NCBI GenBank assembly: GCA_033675265.1
Contig: JAUJYZ010001122.1
Span: 143,158-207,157, forward strand
DNA: 64,000 bases
Source: Actinostola sp. cb2023
Lineage: Eukaryota; Cnidaria; Anthozoa; Actiniaria; Actinostolidae
Direction of reading: 5' to 3'
The translations under genes were made by a program, and so were the position numbers. The notes beneath the pieces are model-generated. The model saw nothing but the letters and a program-made list of their open reading frames with translations. It was not told where the DNA came from and ran no database searches. How positions within the stretch are numbered: position 1 is the first letter of the stretch; every line of letters starts with the position of its first letter. Shown piece after piece: positions 24,301 to 35,395 of the stretch.

Positions 24301-26670
24301 GGGGTTGGAGAGAAGCAGACATCACTGGGCTGGAGGACATGTTTGAGGATGTCAATGCTACAACTAAGCCACAGAGAGAAGTTAAAGGTCTTGAATACAA
24401 AGACACCAAAATAGGTAAATATAAATTATATAACGTATATGAGTCACACTGCACTCTCACAAAAGTTATTTTGGGTTTTTTGCTTCTGCACATGCCTGAA
24501 CAGAAGTACCCACAATCGACTTTCTTGGCAGTTTCCATACAACATCAAGTACAGAAATTGCCAAAAAGTTAGGAATTGTCCTCTATTGTGAAGGAAAAGC
24601 TATTGTTCAAGCTGCAATCATTTTTCTGTGCAACTTTCATCCAACATGAGTCTGCTGTCGTATTCTCACAAAAGGGGTGAAATACTGTGAGTTCAAATCC
24701 TACTCACACCACAAATTATCTCTTTCTCCTTTATTAAATTTATTAAATGATTTTGTTCAATGATGATTTTTTTTTTCCAGAAAACAATCCAGAGCACAAT
24801 GAGAAGTGGAAAGAATTCAAAGAAAGGAACCTATTAAGGAAGCTTGATGTTGGCCTAAATTATGTCACAATTTCTGGAGAAGATCTAGCCTCAGGCACCA
24901 ATGAGCAGTTAAAGCAGTTTGGTGAAGGCCTAGAAAAACAGAAGTCCCAAAAGAAATTTACACTGAAAGTGCCACAACTACCTGAAGAGTTCCCAAATTT
25001 GGCAAAGAAAAAAACTAACATTTATCCTTTGCCAATTTCACATGAGAATCAGTGTAAGACAGTTGGCGTGGCAAGTAATTTGGATTTGTTTTCCAAAGAG
25101 TTTGGGTTTAAATGTGAAAAAGCACAAACTTATCTTCCTTTGAAAAGCTCAGGAAAGAACTTTGATCTGGACAAAGCATATCAGCGTTTTGCTTTTATGA
25201 AAGCTTTAGAAAAGCACAAAAATGGGAACTATCGACTTATTCGAAGCCTCGTATATACAGGAGCCCTCATCAATGCAAGAGATGGAATTGGCCAGACTCC
25301 GCTCACGCTGGCCATACATCTGGGCCATACTGTAGTCGCGAAGTTTCTTCTTGAGAATGGAGCTACTGTACGGGATGAATTATTCCATAACACAATCCCT
25401 CCTTTGCAAATAGCTAGGGTTAAGGAATGCCCATTACTGATAGAATTGATACAATCAAAAATCAAAGAAGAGGAAGAAATTCTGAATCAATCGAAAAGCT
25501 TTTATCCTACTGGGAGGCATGAACACGTAACGCACATGGAGTCGGAGGAAGGTGTGAACTTTGCACGCTTTCTGGACATCAACGTTGGTGATCAGAAAAA
25601 CACCGTTACTATACAAGGATGCTCCAATAGATGCCCTGACGTTTATGGATGTCATACACCTGGAGGTGGGGATTTCCACAACCGTGGCTATGTGAATGAA
25701 TCAATTGCTCGTATTGCAGGCCCTGGAGGGTTTTGGCACACGACAGAAAATGTTATGAAAAGACCTACTGTCAACCCAGCGTCCTTTAAATTTAAGTTTA
25801 AAGATAATAACTACAACAATAATGACGAAGCTTTGTTGGATTATGACGAAGGCCTGTCAATTGCAATGGTAAAAATGTTCGAATCATCTACCTATTTTCC
25901 TACAACTGCTGAATTGGAAAAATGTTTTACTGAGACAAAATCACACAACAAAATTTTTTTAGAAAAGTTTGAAAAGTGGCTGAAAGACCAAGAAAAGTCT
26001 GATGAAGTTTTCCGTTATCATTCTCAGATAATCAATGACTTAATGCCCATCACCAGATGGTATAAGGAATCGATCCGCTCTGGAAATGGAATGGCAATAG
26101 AAGGTGTCTGGATGATTTGCCCAGATGGGTAAAATAAATTACCGTGATGAAGCATTCTCTCAAGTAGTGAACTCAATAGCCAAATGGCCACTAGCATATC
26201 GCTTGATGTATCAGCAAAACAGGACTGTCAATCTAGATGGCCATCAAGGAAGGCAATTAGCAGGTGATGAGTGGGTAGAGGATTTTTTGGTGCGCCCTGT
26301 AAAGCAGTTTACAGCTGTGCAAAGTTCATTTCAGATGGTTGAGCTTATGTCCTGTAGTGTCAATTTATTAGAAATGAACAGAAACATGTATAAACACAGA
26401 GAAGCATTCAATGTCCATAATACGAAAAAGCACAAAAAGCCAAGTTCAGTTTATGATCAGCTCAAGGTGGCACAGTTTGCACTCAAGGAAGAATGGTTTG
26501 TAAAGAAAGACAGGAAAGAAGTTCCCAGGTATTCTTATGGTGACAAAAAAGTTAAGGATGGGGAGAAGGTCACTTCCAAATACATAGATGCTCTAGCAAA
26601 GGGAGAAACCAAAGCAAGTTCCGAATTTAAATCTTTCTTGCATAGAAAATACCCAAACGAAATGTTGTAA
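21325..26670 (+). CDS. Uncharacterised multi-exon gene with ankyrin repeats, frameshifted
   Basis: Splice-consistent exons are about 21325-21430, 21526-21602, 21678-21737, 22873-22920, 23002-23599, 24113-24414, an uncertain 24504-24652, and 24781 to 26670. Phases fit at each join. The first exon's 5' end and the start codon are not resolved. After a charged N-terminus comes a coiled-coil-like stretch (about 23030-23110), an alpha-helical region, then two to three ankyrin repeats (about 25225-25440; GQTPLTLAIHLGH). The C-terminal part has VNLDGHQGRQLAGDEW and a Lys-rich tail. The reading frame shifts by one base at about 26120-26130, between WMICPDG and MGKINYRDEA, and both sides look like one protein. 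Exon 24504-24652 ends in an in-frame TGA; skipping it keeps frame. I recognise no named family. Confidence 0.6.
21771..21874. mobile_element. Short palindromic MITE
   Basis: Two arms of about 42 bp (GAGGGAAACAGTTAATTTTG and its complement) surround a tiny loop. It lies in an intron of the ankyrin gene. Confidence 0.65.
23635..23813. mobile_element. MITE just behind a splice donor
   Basis: TIRs of about 25 bp (TTTATTATATAGACAACCAC and complement) bound 179 bp. The element begins 35 bp after the 5' splice site at 23600 in the ankyrin gene and leaves the site intact. Confidence 0.65.
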
Positions 26671-27471
26671 ATAATTTAATTATTTAAATAATAATAATTT
26701 ATTTATTTCAAAACTTTATTAGGGATGTACTCAAGTTGGACCCAAATTCTAGGGTGGGGTGGTTATTAAAAAAAACACAGTATCAAGCATTTCAAAGCCA
26801 TGTGGAAGGGAGTACATTATTTCTTGCTACCCAAAACCAATAAATTGGGTACCTCAGACACGACCCTTTACTGTTTATATATTCTAACCATAGTGACTTG
26901 AGTTGATTTAGTGAGTGCAGAGTCTTTTTTTGCTTTTCTAAAATAACTTTATTATTTATCAAGGTTTGTATACACTGTAAACTGAATTGAACTTTCTATT
27001 GTCATTGATTTCTATTCCGATTAAGAAACTGGAGTGTGTTATGTTGTGCAGTCAATTAAAGCAGTGCCACGTGTAGTTTTACATGTATGACATTTGTACA
27101 GGTAGTGGCCATGTTGGCACCTCATAGCAAAGAATTTTGATCAATCAAAATGGCTACTGCTGTTTTGTACATAAACTATCCGTGAATACCAGGCCACTTT
27201 TGAGATCTAAGTATTCTGCTTGACACTGCAGAGGCTCCTATAAATAAAACAAAATAAATGCCTTCTCATTCTCTTTAGGTATCATGTTGTCATTGACAAA
27301 ATTTCATTTGTTTTTTTTTCCTGGGAGCATTGGTGTAAAGCAGAATATTTGAGATCCAGCAAACCATCATAGTCAAACAGGGACCAGCAAATGGTGTCCA
27401 TTATAGAGAGGTGTCCATCTTATTAAGGTGTCCGTTACTTTGGACCATTATTGTCTTATTCCATTGACTAT
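26671..27471. other. Region between two convergent genes
   Basis: This holds the presumed 3' ends of the ankyrin gene (+) and the RecQ-like gene (-). A repeat-like phrase, GAGAGGTGTCC, at about 27408 resembles the unit at 5745-5785. I see no further exon with confidence. Confidence 0.4.
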
Positions 27472-29429
27472 TTAAAAAAAATACCTTTTTTCATATTTGG
27501 AAATTCTCATGTTGAATGCAAGTAAATCATGTGCCTTTGGGCCAAGAATAAGAGAAAGATAGAAACTGCTATGCCTCCTAATTGGTACTTCTGCCAAAAT
27601 ACCAGAAAAAATTAAGGAATGCAAAAATGTTGCCAATAAACCAACAGGAACAAAAAAATTTCCAAGTACACCAAAGTTTGATAAAGAATCAAGTCCCTGT
27701 TCAAGAATACATTTCTGACGACTTCCTGCCAAAAAAAGCTTTAAGGTGTTGCACGTTATGGTTCTTCCTGTTAATTCCACTACAGCTTGGATAACATTGT
27801 AGGCATCTGTTGTTCCATCATTGATTAGGTAGATACCTCGATGGCGGCAGTTGTCACATAAGGTTTGGCATAGGAAGCTATCATGGTGTTCACCATAGTA
27901 GGACATCAGTGATTTGTGTCTGCACTGAACAGGATTCTCTAGGTAGTCGATGAGTTCGTTCAATGATAACAGTTGTTGATCAACATCACCTTGCTTTTCA
28001 AACAATTTATAAAGCATATTCTTATCAGAGTAATTGTAATAGAAAAGGCATGTGGATGGCAACCCATCCCGACCTGCACGGCCACATTGTTGGAAATAGT
28101 CATCCATGCCTGTTGGGAGTCGTGAACGAATGACATATCTCACATTGGGTTTATCGATACCCATGCCAAAAGAGGAATTTGCCACCATAACATCTACATC
28201 CCCGTCCATCCACTTAGTAAAGTTTGCATGCTTTGCCTCCTCTGATAGTTGTCCATGATATTTCACACAGTTAATGTTTCGTTTCAGAAGATCTGCATAG
28301 ACCTTTGAAACATCAAAAGGGAAGACACAATAAACAATGCCACACTGTCCTTTTCTTGATGTAATGAAATCTTCCAATTCTTTGGCAAACTTGTTAGCGC
28401 ATTCTTTTACCTCTAGACAGAGATTGTCCCTAAATACTGATGAACGGTAAACTTTAAAGTTTCCAAATATGTCATGTAATTTGGCCTCGAGTCTCAAAGG
28501 TACTGAAGCACTGAGAAGTAGGTTTGGACAAGAGTTAACCTTTCCTAGCTCCTCACACACTTTGCGGTATATTGGACGAAAGCTATTCCCCCAATTCACA
28601 ACAGTACGTGCTTCATCCACCACAATCCTTTCAAGATGTCCTGATTGGAAGACAAATCTGTGCAGTTCTGAACCTTCATCCAACATCTCAGGAGTCGTAA
28701 GTATTACCTTGTAATTATTTATTTGAAGTAACTGCTGCTCTCGTATTTCTTTTGGGACATCTCCGGTGAATTTACAAACAGAAATATTCAAGTCCATGCA
28801 GCGAAGGAGTAGATCGTCTATTAGGGACTTTACGGATGAGAGGACCAAAGTTGGTTTTGAAGAAAGCACAGCAGGTAAAAGAAACATCATGGACTTTCCT
28901 TCACCAGTTCCAACGACAGTCAGCACATTCTCTCCTTTCAAAGTTGCAGTTATTGTTTCTCTCTGAAGGGGTCGAAATGACTGGAAGCCAAAATAATTTT
29001 GGAGCACGTTTTCCAAAGAGATGGATTCTTCTGAGTTACTGGTTCCAAGAGGTTCGTTTGTAATACTTTCTGTCGATAATGTGCTCTCCTCGACCCTCTC
29101 CTCCTGATTGACAATCTCAATATTTTTTACTACATACCGTAGTTCAGCGACTGGTGCGCCGTCTAAGCAACTGACGATATCGTATACAAAATGATCTTTG
29201 TCTTCAACATCGATGATCTCTATCGTGGAAGTCACGAGGGAAAGCTCTTGAAGAAAACACACGAATTTCGTTGCTGCTTCAAAACTAGAGCTAACTTCTA
29301 GGGTGATTTCAACCCCACAACCTTTTGCTATAAAGTTGTTGTGGTAGTTAGGATTGATTGGCGGAATAGAGGATACTTTTCCAAGGGATTGTAGAATGCA
29401 TCTGAATCAACGAACGACGCCGTGGCCAT
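27472..29429 (-). CDS. RecQ-like DNA helicase, N-terminal frameshift
   Basis: A 596-codon open frame runs from 29262 to 27472. Counting from there, the FRPLQ motif is at 96-100, Walker A is GTGEGKS at 118-124, motif II is DEAR at 216-219 instead of DEAH, and motif VI is QQCGRAGRDG at 391-400. A zinc module uses Cys447, 465, 469 and 472, then a winged-helix-like RQC segment follows. ATG-dependent 3'-5' unwinding is the family's role. The frame stays open upstream to about 29398. The likely ATG at 29429 (MATASFVDSDA) is in another frame, so one base appears missing near 29396-29402. The end may not be the true C-terminus: a donor-like GTATTT follows 27485. The gene is either slightly damaged or carries a sequencing error. 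Confidence 0.8.
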
Positions 29430-31572
29430 GTTGAATCTACAAAACCTTATCCTACTCTACTGTAGAGAGTAAATTTTGCCGCGTACAAATTCTTTCCCTC
29501 CCCCCAACGAATAAGTTTGTCATGCGCGAAGCGATGCGCAGTGTTGCTCGATTGTGTCAAGTTTTGGCAGGCAACTCGTCCTTTTCTTTTTTCCCTCCCC
29601 TCGTCTCCAGTCTCCCTCTGCCCTCTTCGATGCAGCGACACAGGAAACCCATCTGATAGAGTTATAGTATTTTAGAGTTGCCTGCGGAGGAGGCTACGAC
29701 AGGATATGGCAAAAGCTTGATATTTTTGCTAGTGATATCCGATCCTTAGCGCTGGTAAATGTGTTGTTTGAATTGGGAGGCCAGAAACGATTTGAAGCTA
29801 CAAGTACCGCCAACTGAAAGAATACGCACCACGAGTACGGAATACAGAGTTTTCAGCGTATATATCATTATGAACAATCTGGACTTCAGTTATCACTTCA
29901 TTTTTGACATTTCTTTAGGGTCTGAAATGCGAGCTATACTAAATCCTCTTGAGAGCGTATCACGCCCCAGAACTCGTACTAGTAGGTAATTTATCCAGCA
30001 GGTTGTTTCGGCCGGTGACTTCGGAGCGCGGACAAAAACCGCTGGATCCTCGAGCATGCAGAGATTATTGAACCGAAGTAAAACAAGCCGACTTGTCGTC
30101 ACAAAAACTTCAACCAATAAATCAATAAAAAAAACAATCAATGATTACCTTACTCAACAGGTTGTTGTTCTAGACTCTGCCTGTCAAAATGAAACATGTC
30201 AAACAGTAGATGAAGTACGTCGAAGATCGGTGAAAACACCTTGAAAACGCGACTGAAAAACTTTGCCGTATCGAAAGACTTTACACAAATTAATTTGAGC
30301 TGCATTGAAATGCTTCAAAACATGAGAAAACCACACAAATGACAAGTAAATATCGATCTTCCTTTCTGGGTTCATTTTTATGTACCTTGAACCAAAAGAA
30401 AGTGCAGAAAATATATTTTTCTAACACACTTAAAATGTCATGTGTTTGTCTTGCGAACGAAAATTATAACGACACAGGTAGCCCAATTCACAAAAACGGC
30501 ATTTTCGGAAAAAAAACGCCGTTCTTTTCACGTTTTCAAAAAAGTTAACTTTTTTCTTTATGTATCTGCTACGAAAAGTATTCTCTACAAACTATAGCAT
30601 GGATTTTAAAAACAAAGAAAAAATGGAAAAGTTATGGACAAAAATGTCGATAAAAATGCAAAGAAACTGCCATAAAAAATTCAAATTTCATTGAAACGCA
30701 AAACGCATGATCAGTCTTCTGCACCTTGATATAAGTTTTCAGATTATACAAAAATATTTTTAATTCATCAAAACCCTATGAAAAACGGCGTGTTTTTACG
30801 ATGTGATGACGTCATAATGACGTACGTGATGACGTCATCACATGTTGAACTTCTACCATCAACTAATACATTCCAAAAGTTTCATGCCTTATGTATTGAA
30901 TTTAAGGTGATTCCCTTGAAAAAGAAGCAAATCCTAGAATTTTCTATAACTTGGCATGGTGATACATGATGGTATGGAGTTTCAAAAAATGCACTGAAAA
31001 GAGGGGTTCACCGCGCTAATTTTTGCGCTACACTGCTTTGAAATTATGATATTTTAGGTCTTTCAGTCGAGTCTCACGTGACATCGGGATCGGGTAAATA
31101 ATTTTCCACAACTTAAAAGACAAACTATTAATAATGAACTACTGAGGTGTTTGCTATAGCTTTTGTATCTCTAGCCTACCGTCTGATAGTAAGAAAATGC
31201 TCGAATTTTGAATAGTTGTCGAAAAATAGAACAAAAAACACAGATGTTCGAACTACCGAGAGGGTCTAAAAATCGATACTCCGTATGCTTTCATTCAATT
31301 TTTTTAATGTTTGAAATCCTAACTTTTTTAAATACTTTGCTATATACTAAAGAACTATAGTGCGATGAAAGTTATTGAATAAAAAATGGGGGTCACCGTG
31401 CTCGTTTTCGATTTATTTTGAAAAAACAGTTACACTTGAAATATTTAACGATTTCCAATGGTCTCCAATGTGCGCGAGCTCGATGGCGTAAGTTAGCGCG
31501 CGCTCGTCAACTAAAATTTTATTCAGAATCGTGCGCAGTAGAGCGTGCGCAATGCAAAACAAGGGAATCACC
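29430..31572. other. Non-coding stretch, no supported gene
   Basis: Only short open frames without motifs occur. The 29440-29640 part is the upstream region of the RecQ-like gene. A palindrome with two TGACGTCA sites is listed separately. The rest is AT-rich and shows no repeat that I could pair. Confidence 0.4.
30801..30844. promoter_or_regulatory. Inverted pair of TGACGTCA (CRE-type) sites
   Basis: TGACGTCA occurs at 30807-30814 and 30830-30837 inside a palindrome with arms ATGTGATGACGTCAT. CREB/ATF proteins bind this octamer. No gene start is near, so a regulatory role is uncertain and a MITE remnant is equally possible. Confidence 0.3.
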
Positions 31573-31576
31573 TTAA

Positions 31577-31843
31577 AGGAGCACTCTCACAGGTAATGCA
31601 TTGCGCGCCGTGTCATTGTTTACATACGGGATACTACTTAGATTTGACAAGAACGCACGTGAAAAGTACACGTGAAAAGTTCGCCTTTCGAATTCCGATA
31701 CGGATCAGCAATGGCAAGTCCGGAGTTCTCCAGAGAAACTCTTCCTTCTCGTGTGGTAAGTAGAAATCCGCCATTTTCGTATCATACGAAAATGGCGCTG
31801 AGGGGTTCAAGGCGCGCAATGCATTACCTGTGAGAGTGCTCCT
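31577..31843. mobile_element. piggyBac-type MITE, TTAA duplication
   Basis: TIRs of about 33 bp begin AGGAGCACTCTCACAGG. TTAA flanks both ends exactly (31573-31576 and 31844-31847). The interior is non-coding. Confidence 0.8.
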
Positions 31844-31910
31844 TTAAGAGTTTTATGAGCCTTCAAAGTTTCCCTAGCAACGGGGGGCCAAATAAATATG
31901 TTAATCCCCC

Positions 31911-32951
31911 CTTAAAATCAAGACATTTGAAAAGCTGAATTCAATGAAAAAACAGGAAGCTCGCACTTTTGATGTTGTTGGCTTTTCGCAAAACAACAAC
32001 ATTGAAAATAATCGTAATACGTATACCTTGCAAGCTTAAATTAATACTCTTCTGAATGAATCATACTCCTGATCGATGCACTGATAATTATTGAAATTTC
32101 TCAGCGAGATAAGAATTTATTTATTTACAAAACTTTCACCTATAAGTTTGAGAAAGAGACCACGAAGTACAAGTCATAAATGGCAGTCACTGCCGTAAGC
32201 TTAAATCAACTGAACCGGCTCCAGCAACAACTACAATCTAATAGAAGCCAATAGATAAACAACAACAATAGTCGAATTTAATATAGCAAAATCTGTACCT
32301 GTAATATGGCCAAAATTATACAAAACTGCAAATTATCCAGTTGGCTTTGCTTGTCGCTCGGCTGCCGGCTTTGACTTGCATGTTCAGTTGTTGTAGTTGT
32401 ACATGTACTGGATGTAGCTTCACAATTACTGAATCAGAGCGATCACCTCTGGCTCTGTTTATCGATAAATATGTCTTTGTCTGAAATCTTTTGCCTGAGA
32501 ATCATTAGCATTCAAGGAACGTAGTCAAATCCATCAATGTCGACGTCCTGTGAAAAGTTGGAGTTCAGCTTCTCAATCTCATGCAAGCGGCAGCTCTCTG
32601 ATGGTATTGAAAGACAACAAGAACTGAACGTCAGTTGAGAAAATTTGAACGATTTATTAAAGTTTTATGAGGATAGAATAAGTCCGTAGTTTTATATCTT
32701 TCCGATTAACTTCTTTGTTAAACAGAAAAGTATCAGAAAAGTATAACTTACTTACAAGTTTGTCAAGACTGATTCAGTGATTGTGAAAACTCAGTTGAGA
32801 ACTTCTCAGTCAGCTTGTCATCGCTGTTAGTCTTTCTGATTGTAAGTTTTCGTTAACTATGAACTTGGTTATCCATATCAAGATCTATGGCTGTGTTTCT
32901 GTTGTAGATTCTCCGTAAAAGTAGACGTTAAAACGACTGAAGAAAACAACT
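31911..32951 (+). repeat. 1-kb direct repeat, left copy
   Basis: It matches 38795-39757 in the same orientation over nearly the whole length with scattered small indels. There is no ORF in either copy. The pair flanks about 5.8 kb that contains the DDE/YqaJ transposon and other insertions. Confidence 0.8.
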
Positions 32952-34013
32952 TTTGTCCTTCAAATAAACTGATTTTAGTGTTCAATTTTGCTTGATTCCT
33001 ATTGGCTAGTGTAGCGAAAGACTGAACACTGCACTGGCTTTTTTGCGACAAATAGCGACTCAAAATTGTCTAAAAACTATATTTTTCTAAAACAAAGAGA
33101 ACGCTATGGGATTCAAGGAAAATTCATTGGATGACTCGTGAATTCCACGTTGAATTCACTCGAAAAGGCGATATCGCACTCGTCGCTTCGCGACTTGTGC
33201 GATATTAAAATAATTTAGATATAACGCGCGCTATGATTGGTTAATTACTATGTTGATATGAGGCTATGTAATTATGGTTCATGACCTTGAACAACCTTGA
33301 AGCGATGCAGTGGACTTGATTGTAAAAATAACTGACCACAAATGTATTTTTTTCTGTTGTCAAACATGTTTTATTTACTAAACAAAAGCCATAGAATTAC
33401 AGTTTTTCTTGTTTATCTAGATGTGATTTTGATGATTTTAAACCGAAAATTAAGTAATTTTGCAAGAATTGAGCTTCAAGTTCATTCATACTCGGCCGGC
33501 AAGAATCTCGACGAATCGTCCAATTATTTCTGTCCACAATAACGAAGAAAACTAAATATAACGGCTCAGTTTTCTCAATCACATACTAACCATTTTGTAA
33601 GTTATACCTAGCTACACATAAGTCTTATATTTTCTCAAGTGTGCGACTGAAAATATCAAGAAAAGATAGCCGTATTTATACTCACAAAAGAGTAAAAACA
33701 GAGCGATTCTTGTAGCTACACGGCGGGTTCACCTGAACATTCATATCTCTAGTAAAATATGTTATAGAGAAAAAATATCTTGAAATGTCTCAGAAACGTC
33801 CATCGTTTATACATTCTTGTCGAGAAAAGCGACGAAAAGATTAAAAAATACGACAAAAACTGTAGATATTTGGCTACCTGACTTCGTGCTCCATTCATCA
33901 AGACGTCAAATATTTCAGAAAGTTTGACGACTCTTCGTCATTGATCGTGATTCGGCTCAGCTTTTCTCACTTTTCTTCGTGTTTCGTGTTCACAGGATAC
34001 AAAAACAAAGTGT
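32952..34013. other. Repeat-derived non-coding stretch
   Basis: A segment at about 33095-33165 returns inverted at about 35250-35320 (words GGATTC and GAATTCCACGTTGAATTC), suggesting the ends of an element of about 2.2 kb in which later insertions sit. A hairpin around GATATCGCAC lies at 33170-33207. No gene is seen. Confidence 0.45.
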
Positions 34014-34836
34014 AACAAGACGCTCAATGAGCGTTCACTCGGGCATTGTGAAAAGGAAAATGTCAGTTGTTCGAGGAAGTACTTGAAAATGAATGCCAGT
34101 TGGTTGAAGAACAAGGACAATGTCAGCTGCGCGAGGAGAGACCTGACAATGACTGACAGTTGCGTGACGAGGGAGACTATGTATATACATGTATGTGTCG
34201 AGTTCATTTGATTTGCCTTTGAGTTCATTTGATTACCTTTTGACTTTGAGTTCAATTGATTTGATTTTGATGAGTTTGTGTAAAGGCCCCCTCTCTAGCT
34301 TCAGATCCCGAAACGTCGAGTTTGGAATCGAGTTCGGGTTCGAGTTACGGTTCGAACGTCGAATAAAACAAGGACATCTTCTTCAATACAATATAATTTC
34401 TCTGACGTCATGACAATCAGTGACAGTTGAGTGACGAGGGAGACTATTAGTTCGGTGAGTACGAACATGATACGTCTTGAGGTTGCATAGGTCAGATGGT
34501 TCCGATAACGGCCTCGCGTTTGTTTAAAAAATAATAATATTTTAAGCGAGCTTCTAGTCCTTTTACCACTTCTAGTCATTGAACGATGAACTAGAATCCT
34601 GACCTTTTAATAGCTTGAAGATCTACAGCTGCTTTCAAAACTAAGATTCATAATCTACTTGAGTCCTGTGTCTCCTTTATCTTTTCAAATCTGCGGAGTA
34701 ATCTTGAAACTCCGGATACGATTAAATACGTCGCATACTCGTCATTTTGAAGCCGAACAAAACTACTACTACTACTACTACTACTACCGAAATCCGCATT
34801 TTCTAACTCGGGCGGCCTGCGGCCTGGGCCCGAGTA
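34014..34836 (+). mobile_element. Family A element, copy 2
   Basis: It starts AACAAGACGCTCAATGAGCG and ends ...GGGCCCGAGT, with a CTCGGGC/GCCCGAG hairpin at the 3' end. AACAAG follows the right end and also begins the element. A CTA trinucleotide run lies at about 34761-34788. No ORF. Confidence 0.7.
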
Positions 34837-35080
34837 ACAAGCATTCTTCTGTAATTTTCTGACAGAAAATAGCATTCTTCAAATCGTTTTTCGTGTCAAA
34901 ACAGTAAACTGCACAGATAAAAGTTGTCGAGTCGCTTTGCCATTTTGATTTCTTTCGTGAGATTTGATTGGATGATGGGCGATTTCTGACGCTTTTCAGG
35001 AGAATTGAAATTTTGATCACTAAAATCTCTCGTAAATAAAGGAGTTTTACGAAAGAAATCCTTGTAGTTATTTTATAAAA

Positions 35081-35239
35081 CAAATAGAAAACGTTTTCCC
35101 GTGTTTACATAGCCTGATATAAACATTCGGGAAAGTTTGGGAGAAGTCTCGAGCTCTGTGTAATAGCTCTCGACTTCTCCCAAACTTCCCTCGTGTTTAT
35201 GTCAGGCTATGTAAACACGGGAAACGTTTTCTATTTGTC
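35081..35239. mobile_element. Palindromic MITE
   Basis: Two arms of about 70-75 bp (GAAAACGTTTTCCCGTGTTT and complement) surround a short loop. One arm recurs at about 51160-51240 within another element. Confidence 0.7.
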
Positions 35240-35395
35240 GTCTTTTCTCGTGAATTCAACGTGGAATTCCCTCGTCATCCAATGAATTTACCTATAGAAT
35301 CCCATAGCTCATATGAAACTCGCGCGCTGATTAGACCTCTTTAGCTTCAAGGTCACGTGGTCTGAAATGGGTAAACAAAGTCCAGAAAATTCAAA

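Noticed and set aside
24650..24715. tRNA gene
   Set aside because: Only a B-box-like 3' half is present; no A box, no foldable acceptor and D arms, and the T stem does not pair well.
30778..30969. 63-codon frame through the CRE palindrome
   Set aside because: Too short and motif-free; the palindrome explains part of it.
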